Source of the DNA: Cylindrotheca closterium
Lineage: Eukaryota; Bacillariophyta; Bacillariophyceae; Bacillariales; Bacillariaceae
DNA length: 64,000 nucleotides
Assembly: GCA_933822405.4 (NCBI GenBank)
Contig: CAKOGP040001869.1
Location: 578,816 to 642,815 of the forward strand
Direction of reading: 5' to 3'
The notes below the pieces were generated by a model. That model was not told the DNA's origin. It was given only the letters and a program-made list of their open reading frames with translations, and made no database searches. The position numbers were made by a program, and so were the translations under genes. This document shows, one piece after another, positions 34,114 through 43,520 of this stretch (its first letter is position 1; each line of letters opens with the position of its first letter).

Positions 34114-36787
34114 TCAGCTTCCAAAATTGAATTCAGCATCGTCCGTAAGATCAATCACCCTCTTGGCTGGAGACTTCCCCGATTTACTTCCAGCAGTTGA
34201 CTTTTTCCTGCGTGATCGAAATGGACTTCCGCCAATGCTGGGAGACTTGGCAGAATTTTTAGATTGACTGCGTTCGGGAGTGTCGGGTGCAAGTTTTGCC
34301 TTTTTCGTGGATGGTTCCTCCGCTTTAGTAGTAGTAGCACTCTGTTTGTTGTCCCTTTTTTCGGTAACTTCCGAATCAGAATCATTATTGTCATTGGAAT
34401 CGTCATCACCATTCCCAACTGGATGAATTGTTTCCAACATGCTTGCACTAGATAGTGATCTCTTGTTTCCAACACCTCCTGGCTGCTTCTTCGTAGCACT
34501 CTTAACTTTGGTTGCCGTTGTAACTCTTGCAGCACTGACTTTACCAGCAGATTTCTGTTTGCTAGCAGGTGTCGTTGCAATCTTTGATGTAGTCATGGGA
34601 GATTTTTTCGATGACGCGGCTTTGTTGGTGGTTTTTGTCGCTGGGGTAGCACGTTTTGCAGTCTTCTTTGCAGTCTTTTTCTTTGGTTTCTCCTCCTCAA
34701 AGTCAGAATCATCGGGTAGATCCTCTTCAGGTAACCCCGTTTCGCTCTCGGACGCTTCTGAAGAGTCAGACAGCTCGATGGGTTTCTTTGGAGCAGCCCT
34801 TCGCTTTCTAGTAGGCGCACTCGTTTTTTTCTTGCTCGACGCTTTTTCTTCTTCACTATTGGATGGTCCAGATTCACTGGCTTCGTTCTCCTCAAAATCT
34901 CCATCACTTTCGTCCTCGGCATAGCTTGGCTTCTTCTTGTTGACACTACTCTGTCGTCTCGAAATGGAGCGCTTTGGAAGAGCAGGACTATTGATTTCGA
35001 TACTAAAGGCATCACTGTCCTCGTCCGACGAAAGATCGTCCACTGTCAGTGGTGCTTTCTTGGCTGTTGGTTTTGGAGCTTTGGCAGTCTTCTTGGGTTT
35101 GCTGACACCATCAACGAGACTGTCGTCGTCGTCGCTGTCAGTATCGTCAATGGAAATTGGTGGCGATTCCGTATTTTTGGCACTTGCTGTTTTTTTTGTT
35201 TTTGGTGGTTGCTTCTTCTTGGGCGCTGGGGTCCTCTTGGCTTTTGACTTGGGTTTGGCCTGTCCTTTCTCTTTGTCACTCTCATCCTCACTTTCACTGT
35301 TACTGCTGCTTTCATCAACATCATCCTCTTCTTCTAGGGTGTACTTCTTTTTCTGCGACGATGCTTGGCGTCGGGGCAAGGTTCGTGGTGCCGAAGGAGT
35401 CGTGGTAGCCTTTCCAGCGTATGCATCCTCACTGTCATAGTCCTCTTCCTCGTCGTCCTCATCCGAAGTATCAATTGTCAGAGCAGGCTTGTTCTTGCGA
35501 CCATTATTCTTGGGAGAATCGTCGTCGTTACTACTGGTAGTACTACTATCATCCATGATGCTTTCCAGACTAGTGTTGTTGTTGGATGGTACTGGTGGTT
35601 GTTTCAGATTCAATGCAGTAGTTGTGGTGGCCCTTTGTTTTCCAACTTGTAGGGAATGAATTGGTACATGAAGAGGTCCTTGGGGTTTCTTGGCGGCCTT
35701 GCCCTTGGCCACACCATCGATTGTTCGTTGGGAGCCACCGTAATGTACCTCGAAATTGTCGTCGTTGTCAGTTGTCGTCATGGATGATTCTGGTTTCTTT
35801 GGCGGTTGGTCGATGTCACTATCACTATCGTCGTCGAGTAGCATTAATTCCTTGTCATCTTTTTCCTTGGCGTTGTTTTCTTGTGGTGGTGCAATGCCAG
35901 TAGTAGAGATGTCCTGTTCTATGCCATTGGCTTCCCATTTTGGTTGTCCAAACACAATGGCAGAAGAAAATATACTCTAGTATTGTTGTTGTTGTGAATA
36001 GAGAGGTATCAGTGTCAGCCATGGAATATAGATTATTGGATACAACAAAAGAATTCCAACATTCAATACAGTCAACACTTACTTTGCAATGGACCGACCC
36101 CTTTTTCTTGGCAGAACACGACAACATAATGTATTTCGATGTCGTTTCCACCTTTTTGCCTGGAAATATTAAATTGCGACCATCCGGAAAGGGAATGACA
36201 AGCTTGGGTTCATCCGTGCTCAAATGATGAATGGTGCCCAATTGAGGAAGTGAGGTGGAGGAAGTGAACGGCACTTTGCTGGTATTCTTGGGCGTGGTTG
36301 TAGGATTGCTATTACTTTCGTCGTCGTCGTCGTCACTGGCATCGTCTTCTACGGCTCCTTCCGATTGTTGGGAAAGACTGGTAGTAGTGTCCTGCGAGAG
36401 GAGACTTTTGTTGGCTGCCGATAATTTTTTCAGGCACAAGTTACCAGGGAACATGAGCAGGTATTTGCCCCTTTCCTTGCTCAAATTGGGCCGACTGACG
36501 GCATTGCGAGCCAAATGAATGTCTTGGCCGTTGCAATGATGTTGGAGTAAACCGCCGGGTGCCAAGGCTTGTGCGTCTGCCGGAAATTTGGGGGGTCGAC
36601 TTGTAACGGGCCAATCTTGGGGCAATTCGGGCGGTGGTGGAGCTTTCTTCTTGTTCGTGCTGCTGCTGCCAGGAGGCTTGACTTTGGATTTGCGTTGCAC
36701 TTTGATTGCTTTGGGCTTTCGAGATGCCCTTGCCGTCGTTGTGATTGCACTACTAGCGTTAGCTTTGGCTTTCTTGGTAGCTGCCAT
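34114..36787 (-). CDS. RHL1: RHL1-like topoisomerase VI accessory protein
   Basis: Two exons, complement(join(34114..35976,36083..36787)), encode 855 residues. The start is the ATG at 36787. The phase-0 intron has GTAAGT and CTAG borders. After a Lys/Pro-rich start, residues about 90-250 match the RHL1 fold: KYLLMFPGNL, LGTIHHLSTDEPKLVIPFP, IFPGKKVETTSKYIML and, across the splice, SSAIVFGQPKWEANG. The acidic insertion (DDASDDDDDESN) sits inside this domain. The remaining ~600 residues are Ser/Asp/Glu and Lys-rich, low complexity, with several SDSSEAS/DSDDDD patches (CK2-like). In plants RHL1 binds DNA with BIN4 and topoisomerase VI to support endoreduplication. The function here is by homology; a nuclear DNA-topology role is inferred. 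It is divergent from MutY with an E2F-type site between. Confidence 0.72.
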
Positions 36788-36939
36788 TCTTGAAGGGAAG
36801 TGAAAAGAAGTGTTTGTCGCTGAATCACAATGAAACAATGTCGAAGACTCCGTATCTTTGGTTTTCAATCAGGTTTTGTGTTGTTGTTTTGCCAACAACA
36901 ACGGCTGCGCATCGAAACACGCGCGCAATCCGAACTACT

Positions 36940-36951
36940 TTTGGCGCGAAA
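36940..36951. promoter_or_regulatory. E2F-type site in the RHL1-like/MutY divergent promoter
   Basis: TTTGGCGCGAAA matches the E2F/DP consensus (TTTSSCGC) on both strands. It lies in the 290-bp gap between the two divergent start codons (36787 and 37078), the only space available for both promoters. E2F drives S-phase genes in plants and animals, which suits a topoisomerase VI accessory and a repair glycosylase. Confidence 0.6.
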
Positions 36952-37077
36952 AATGAAAGTACTTTAAAAGGCGTAAAGTGAGGAGATTGATTTGAGAAAG
37001 AACACCATCAAAACCAACAACAGCATCTGCTTTGGAACCTTCACTGTTGCATAGACACTAGGCTGCACAGTGGTCGC

Positions 37078-39155
37078 ATGATTCCAGGATTGCTCAAAGT
37101 CATTTCGGTCTCATTTCTTCTATCCTTTTTCAATTCAGAACTCTGTTCAAGCACCACGACCACGAACACTGGCAAGCTGATTTCTGTGGCATTGGCATTG
37201 TCACCACGACACTCTTCTCCTCGATTATTGTTATACCGTCAGTGTCAGGTTCAAAGAGCAACAAAAAGTTCTAGTGTTTGGATGTCTTCTTCTTCCGTTG
37301 TACTAGATGAGGAGGTTGTCCAGTCGAATACGTATACTGCTAGTAGTTCCAGCACCATGGATGTGGAGGACTATCATTTGTGGAGGAATTGGGTCCAACA
37401 CACGGATATCGATCATCATCATTTCGACAAACAACAGGCCAAGGAAATCCGATCTGCTCTCTTGGAATGGTATCGAGCCAATCGACGCAAACTGCCCTGG
37501 CGGGGTGATGTCTTGGGCGAATGCAATGGCAGTACGGCTGGGATCAACAGTAATAACAATGAAAAGACAAGCAAGAAGAAGAGAACGTTGAATGACAAGA
37601 AACAACCGAGCATCAAAAACTTTTTTGGAGCCAAAACGACCAAAGTAGTGAAAAAGGAAGAAGAACCGGACGAGGCTCCCAGCAGTGATGCTGCGACACA
37701 ACAAGACGAACAAAATATGGCAATAAGAATACCCGTATCTGGATATGGAGTATGGGTTAGCGAAATCATGTTGCAACAAACACGAGTGGAAGCTGTGATT
37801 CCGTATTGGATCAAGTGTAAGTTTTTGGGAAACATGTCTGGTTTCATTCTTGCGCAATTGTCCATGTCCTCATTTGACGCTACATGTTACCAAAACTTCA
37901 TTCTCTTCTAGGGATGAATTCCTTTCCAACTGTCCACGACTTGGCGGTAGCCTCAGAAGAACAAGTCAATTCCCATTGGGCTGGATTGGGATTTTATCGA
38001 CGAGCACGTCTCTTGCATCAAGGAGCCAAAAAGGTAGTAAATGAGTTGAAGGGAGAGTTGCCGCAAACCGTTGACTCGTTAATGGAATTGCCCGGAATTG
38101 GACGTTACACGGCATCCGCCATTGCCTCGATTGCCTTTCGACAACCTTGCGCCGTGGTGGATGGTAATGTCTGTCGAGTCTTGTCCAGACTCACTGGAAT
38201 TGCCAATCACATCAAGGCGCCCAATGTAAAAGATAAACATGGATGGGATTTGGCCAATCAATTGATATTGGCAGATAATGATAATGATGATGCTGATGAT
38301 GGGGATAGCAATGAGAAAGAGGGTTGTTGTGCGGGCGAAGTGAATCAAGCACTGATGGAACTGGGAGCGACCTATTGTGCACCGTCGGGGACTGGAATGG
38401 ATCCCCGAGATCCTCTCCGAGATTATTACTTTTCCACTCGATTGGCCAGATCCTACATGGCCTATACCAAGTCACCAATCTCCAAAGAGGAAACACTGAC
38501 ACCTGGAATGAGTTGTTCCATTTGCGATCCAGAGGGGATTACTACCGTTGTGGGGCTCTTTCAGTCGGGAATTACCAATGATATGTCCGACGAACAAGTT
38601 GCCAAGTTTGGTCATGCCACCTTTCCTTTGGATCCACCCAAGAACAAGAAGCGAGAAGAAGACTTGGCAGTTGCTGCTGTGTCAACGGTACATAAAAAAG
38701 AGACGTGGTGGTTGCTGGTCAAGCGTCCACCAAAAGGTTTGTTGGCAGGGCAATGGGAATTCCCGAATGTTATTGTACAAACACGAACCGCCAAGAGTCG
38801 ACCACCGTCCTCGAAAAAGATTCTGGATGCCCTGTCGACCATGTGTCAAGAAGAATTGCAAACGGGTTGGGAGGCCCAGCTGGATCCTACACCAGTACAA
38901 CCATCACCATTGGAACACATCTTTAGTCACATCAAGCACATAATGTGGGTGAGAAAGTACTCCCTCGATGTGGACCTGGGAGAAATAGAGTTGGATTATA
39001 CTGCCATGGGTGACCGAGAAGCTCGATGGATGCGGGAAGAAGACATGGAAAAGGTCGGTGTAACGTCCGGAGTCAAAAAGATTCTAAAGGCGGTCAAGAC
39101 TGGTCCCAAAAAGGGGGCAAAGAAGAAGGCTGTACCACGAAAACGTAAGCGATAA
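37078..39155 (+). CDS. MUTYH: A/G-specific adenine DNA glycosylase MutY (MUTYH)
   Basis: Two exons, join(37078..37816,37912..39155), encode 660 residues. MutY removes adenine mispaired with 8-oxoguanine. It shows LPWRGD, VSEIMLQQTRVEAV (catalytic Glu), the HhH ELPGIGRYTASAI with VVDGNVCRV (catalytic Asp), and the C-terminal NUDIX-like 8-oxoG domain (KRPPKGLLAGQWEFPN, HIFSHIKHIMWV). Three oddities occur. A Lys-rich insertion of about 75 residues between LPWRGD and GYGVWV contains a PIP box (QPSIKNFF, residues 176-183). The Fe-S region has an extra ~35 residues after the first Cys, and the fourth Cys is not in place. The N-terminus is hydrophobic (VISVSFLLSF) and followed by a Ser/Arg stretch, which suggests organelle targeting; an internal ATG at 37282 could give a nuclear form. 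Confidence 0.93.
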
Positions 39156-39199
39156 CAACAGTCGTCCAGGCGAGATTTATCTTTCCTTAGTTTTTTTAT

Positions 39200-40726
39200 T
39201 TAGTCGGTTCCGACGGGCTTGACGCCAAGCTGTTGTTGGATTTCTTCAATGAGCTTGAGATTGACGAGGGTTTCCGCATGTGTGTATTGAGGAGCCTCCT
39301 TCTTGCCGGCACCAATGCATCGAGCAACGGCAGCAGCTTCGTAACAGAATCCCTCAGAGTTTGGATAGTTAAAACCACCTGCTTTGGTAATTGCTTCTGT
39401 ATCTACAGGCATGGGATATTCGTATTCCAACGTCTTTCCGACCTCACCACGTCCGTGGGCCTTGAGATTGACTGTCAATTTGGTGGGACAATGTCCGGGA
39501 CTTTCAATTGTCATGCGACCTTTGGCACCGACAATGGTGGTAGATTCTGCAGATTCACAAGCCATTCCCCAACTCAATACGGCCACACCAGCACTGTCGT
39601 CAAAGGAATAATGAAAGTCGACGATTAGTCCAAGAGAGCTCGCAACGAAAATACTGTAGCAACGTTTGAATGGCTTACCCTGGTAGTTTTGGAGCATTGG
39701 CTGGCTTCTCTCCACCGGTGGGAGGAAAGTTCAAGACCATTGCACCTTGAAGGTCTACACCAGTGTCTTCATCTACTTGACCAACTGATCCAATTCAACA
39801 TATATAAATAAGTTCCCGGTCATCCAACAATCGACATCGTATACAGCAAGACCACAAACTTACCAACTTTGGCGCTATCTGGTTCACTCTTGAAAAACAT
39901 GGTTGCGGCTGCCAGTGGGTAGGGGGCTACCAACAAGCCAGCTCCACCTCCAAGCTTGCGGTTGTAAACGAAGGAAGTAGGATATTCCTCGTGGTCAGGA
40001 GCATAAAAGTTGAAATCAGAGAAAACCTTGGCAATATCTCCCAAGCTGGCATCTTCTCCCTCAGCACCGAGAGCAATATTTCGGGCCTTTTGAACGGCTG
40101 GGAAGAATCGTGTCCACATGCCCTGTCATAAATTGTTGGCTAAGTGTTGAGAATGGATTCAAAGTGTTGATGTAATGCTCTCTCTCTCTCGTAGCATCTG
40201 CTCACCTCCATAATGAACAAGTTTCGTTCTTTTGCCAATCCAATCAAGTACTCTCCATCAGCAACGGAGCAGGCGAAAGGCTTTTCCACAAGAACATGTT
40301 TGTCTGCCAAAAGACACATTTCCACTGTTGAGCGACGAAAGGCATGGACGTTTCCAATGTAGACAATCTCAACATTAGCGTCCTTGACCATTCCATCGTA
40401 TCCTCCATCTGTAAACAATGAGAATGTGCGCGCCAATTCTGTGAGCAAGTCGCACAAAAACAGGATAAGCAGCACCGCAAGACAACGGCATCCGCATCCT
40501 ACTTACAAAAACTTGGAATACTGTGCTTCTCAGCAAATGCCTTGGCACCGCCTTCACTTCGCGCTGAACAAGCAACAACCGATTGAGATGGCAAATGCTT
40601 CAAGGCTTGAGTAAAGTCATGAGAGACACGCCCACATCCAATCAAACCCCATTTCAAAGGAGGACATTCCAAAGGATCCTTGATGGAGAGATCGTCAAGA
40701 GGGTTGGGTGGGACCGATGTTGCCAT
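39200..40726 (-). CDS. Gfo/Idh/MocA-family oxidoreductase
   Basis: Five exons, complement(join(39200..39653,39679..39784,39864..40122,40206..40408,40507..40726)), encode 413 residues. Exons 4 and 5 are separated by an intron of only 25 nt as drawn, so that junction is less certain. The Rossmann start is KWGLIGCGRVSHDF; VEIVYIGNVHAF and the family signature LVEKPFACS follow. The C-terminal sheet domain includes LWTRFFPA-like MWTRFFPAVQKAR and DFHYSFDDSAGVAVLSWG. The layout resembles dihydrodiol/xylose dehydrogenase-type members that use NADP with sugar or diol substrates. There is no targeting sequence, so it is probably cytosolic. The substrate is unknown. Confidence 0.85.
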
Positions 40727-41054
40727 AATGTTGCTTGGTCAAGTACTGGTTGCAACAGAGATTTCAAAAGAGTGATTGATGTTTTGATGATATGATTATG
40801 AGACGGTCGTCATCAACTTTGATTTGACTCAAAGGACTACATCTGTAGGGTTCGTACGTCACATCGATCGAAATCCTTGACAACCCATCACGCATCACCA
40901 ACATCAACAAAAAAGAGTTCTTGTTGAGTAGTGACTGCGTATCCAACGGAATCTCATCTTAAACGGTTACACATTACAGTGAAGTACAGTAGACAAGCAA
41001 TCCATCCGCCTGTCAAATTCACCAGAAGAAAAACAAACAAATAAATAAACAATC

Positions 41055-41830
41055 ATGAATGCACTACGATTAATCTTCGTTTTCGGATTGATGGCCGAAT
41101 CCACCGTCGCCTGGTCTCCTGCCAAGCAACAATATTTTCGCCAAGAAACTGGACTTGCCATGAGTGGAAGTCTACATGGACAAGATTCTTGTTTTCTGCC
41201 ATTGAAGCAATTGGATCAGGATTATTTTGCTCCCAGAATCATTCAGGTATGTTTCTAGTAGCATGATGGCTGGTGATGAAAGTCGAATATTTTCGTTCGT
41301 TATTCCCTAGGTACTCATTCATTCATTCATTCACTCACTCACTCACTTGCTTGTTTGTTTGTTAAATTTTCAAGATTGCTGGAGCTTATCCTGGATTGAC
41401 CAAGGAAGAATTCATGGCAGTATCGTCAGAGCCAGCAGCTCCAGAGGGTCAATGGACGTATGACTTTAGCGATCCTGATGGTCCCCAACTTGGAACAGTT
41501 GCCTTGGATGGAGGATCGGTAGTCGCCGCCTGCGAGGACCCAGTTGCTATTATTGCCGAACACACATCTCTAGCCGTTCCGCTTCCTGATGCTATTACCG
41601 AACCAGTCGATTTGATTGTCCTTGTGGACAGAGCTGCCACCCACTTTGCAGAGCGCAGATTCCTGTTGATAGAAGAAAACGGCGAGCTCGTAATCGGTGC
41701 TTTTGAGACGAAACAGGATCTTCCTGCTGGCTGTGAGATTCTGGGTCAAGTTCAATTATGCCAAATCCCATGGCTGCCAAGCATGAAGAAGACCAAGACT
41801 GGATTCATGGAGGTGGATGAATATTTCTAA
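41055..41830 (+). CDS. Unknown protein with signal peptide, possibly plastid-targeted
   Basis: Two exons, join(41055..41246,41375..41830), encode 215 residues. The phase-0 intron has GTATGT and CAAG borders and contains a CATT/CACT simple repeat. The first 19 residues (MNALRLIFVFGLMAESTVA) look like a signal peptide, and cleavage before W-S-P would leave an aromatic +1 residue. Diatom bipartite plastid signals need Phe, or less often Trp, Tyr or Leu, at that site. The mature part is acidic, with no motif recognised (GQWTYDFSDPDGPQLGTVAL, VDLIVLVDRAATHFAERRFL). It ends in a conserved-looking KTGFMEVDEYF. Function unknown. Confidence 0.7.
41312..41348 (+). repeat. CATT/CACT simple repeat in an intron
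   Basis: Four to five copies of CATT run into four copies of CACT within the intron at 41247-41374 of the unknown signal-peptide gene. Confidence 0.85.
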
Positions 41831-41991
41831 AAGGGGATGCGGAGTATATTATAATACGACTACTATAGTACCTGTTTCTAAAGTACTTTGAAAGTCGTTT
41901 TGTCGAGAAATAAAAAGACCTTTGTTGACGGAGAGAGGAGCGTCACATCTTCGTCAGCCAGAAATCGAAGTTTGGTCAACATAAATCTCTC

Positions 41992-42109
41992 GACGTCACA
42001 AATCCGAACTTGTTAAATGAGACGTCATGTGCCAGGTCAGGGTTCTTCCCAAAGTTCTCCCTTGTCACAGTGACGTATGAGACGTAAGTATTTTTTAGAT
42101 TAGACGTTC
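41992..42109 (+). promoter_or_regulatory. Cluster of ACGT (CRE/CCRE-like) elements upstream of a bZIP gene
   Basis: Within about 120 bp there are GACGTCAC (41992), GACGTCAT (42021), TGACGTAT (42071), GACGTAAG (42081) and GACGTTCC (42103). TGACGT and ACGTCA are the CO2/cAMP-responsive elements described for diatom carbonic anhydrase promoters, and ACGT cores are bound by bZIP factors. The cluster is 170-285 bp upstream of the bZIP ATG at 42277. Function is inferred. Confidence 0.6.
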
Positions 42110-42116
42110 CGGGGTA

Positions 42117-42347
42117 ATGCTGACACGAAGAATCGTCAGCTTGCTTCGCAAGATCGAAGCGCGCAACCAAAGAGCCTCGCAAAGCAATTTAGCCGACACA
42201 AATTTCTTTCGAAAGGTTTTGATACCGACAACAACCGGAAACAACAACAACAACAACAACAAGGAAAGGCAACAAGATGAGTTCTTCTACCACCACCAAC
42301 ATGATCCAAGAGTCAGGAACCGGAAACCTGCCCATGCGCAAGCGTAA
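42117..42347 (+). other. Possible overlapping upstream ORF of the bZIP gene
   Basis: An ATG at 42117 opens a 76-codon frame that runs past the bZIP start codon (42277) in a different frame. If the transcript starts upstream of it, this uORF would reduce bZIP translation. The transcription start is not known, and the peptide itself has no recognised motif (it includes an Asn run from the CAA repeat). Confidence 0.3.
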
Positions 42348-43206
42348 AGACTTGGAAGGAGACGCTGAAGAGGAAAGGCCGGCCAAGAAGAGTTACATGT
42401 CCAAGGCTCGTGAAATCCGTTTGGAACAAAACCGAAAAGCAGCCAGGGAATCGCGTCGCCGCAAGAAGAACATGCTTGAAGAGTTGCAACGCAGCGTCAT
42501 CTTCTTTTCAAGAGCCAACGGTACTTTGAAGCAACAGAATGAAGAACTAACAAGACTCTTGGTCCAAGCCCAAACTCGAGTCTCTTCTATCGAGTCGTCC
42601 ACCAACGACAGCAATAACAAGTCAAACGGAAATCGTTCTGCCGAAGCACCAGTCCAAGAACCCCGTGAGCCCGCAGCAGAGCAACAGAACACCACCATGG
42701 AGCAATCTGAGGCTCGAGCTGTTGCCGCTCAAGCCATCTACGAAAGCAAGGGCTTTCCTGCTGCTGCTGCACGGGCCACTGCGCAATCTGTCAATGGAAC
42801 TGTCGAAGGGGAACTTTCCAAAGAGGGTCTTCCACAAATGCAACCAGGAGCCACCATGCAAGCCATGGCTAACTTTCAACAAGCTGCTACTGCTGCCATG
42901 CAAGCAGCCGCCCATGGTATGCATGGAAACGGCGCTATTCAAACGATTGCCACACAACATGCTCCTGGTGTAAGAGGACCTCAACAAGTATTCAGTGATA
43001 CCATGGCTGCTATTGCTATGCAACAGGCAGCAGCTGCCGCAGCTGCTAGCGGACAGCAATTCTTGAGCAATCCTTTCATGGCCCCCATGCTCGCGTGGCA
43101 AAACCACCAAGTGGCCGCTGCCATGGTCCAAGCAGCTTCTCCCCAACCTCCTATGACTCCCTCACAAAATGCTGCTCCTCAAATATCATCTCCCAGATCG
43201 AATTGA
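42277..43206 (+). CDS. bZIP transcription factor
   Basis: A single exon of 309 residues starts at the ATG at 42277. The basic region EQNRKAARESRRRKK (residues about 50-64) has the NxxAAxxSR signature. A leucine-zipper-like helix follows (MLEELQRSV, LKQQNEELTRLLVQAQ). The rest is Gln/Ala/Met-rich (AANFQQAATAAMQAAAHG), typical of an activation region, with no LOV domain, so it is not an aureochrome. bZIP proteins bind ACGT-core DNA as dimers in the nucleus. The gene has a cluster of such sites in its own upstream region, which suggests autoregulation. The 5' UTR includes a (CAA)n run at about 42241-42261. Confidence 0.93.
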   Translation: MSSSTTTNMIQESGTGNLPMRKRKDLEGDAEEERPAKKSYMSKAREIRLEQNRKAARESRRRKKNMLEELQRSVIFFSRANGTLKQQNEELTRLLVQAQTRVSSIESSTNDSNNKSNGNRSAEAPVQEPREPAAEQQNTTMEQSEARAVAAQAIYESKGFPAAAARATAQSVNGTVEGELSKEGLPQMQPGATMQAMANFQQAATAAMQAAAHGMHGNGAIQTIATQHAPGVRGPQQVFSDTMAAIAMQQAAAAAAASGQQFLSNPFMAPMLAWQNHQVAAAMVQAASPQPPMTPSQNAAPQISSPRSN

Positions 43207-43520
43207 GTGAGTGAATCAGTCCATCAGTGTATTTTGCTAGAGTAACCATTGTAAAGTTGTACTATTGTTTTTACAAATTAACTTTACAACTACAGTACAG
43301 TAGGTGTACGTGTATAAAATACGTCATTGCCATCTTAACATTTTGGCAAAATTGAAGATCTTGGCGCCACCCCAGAGACATCAAGATTTGGACTTCAAGC
43401 GACAGAGTTTCTTGGAAAAGGTTATGAGTAAAGACGTGACGGACCAATGCAAGACGGGATACATCAACCAAAACAGAACGAAAAAATCAAAACCAAACTC
43501 TTTCAACCGCAGACAGCGAC
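43207..43520. other. Intergenic gap bZIP to METTL17
   Basis: About 314 bp with no gene seen; presumably bZIP 3' UTR and METTL17 promoter. Confidence 0.4.
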
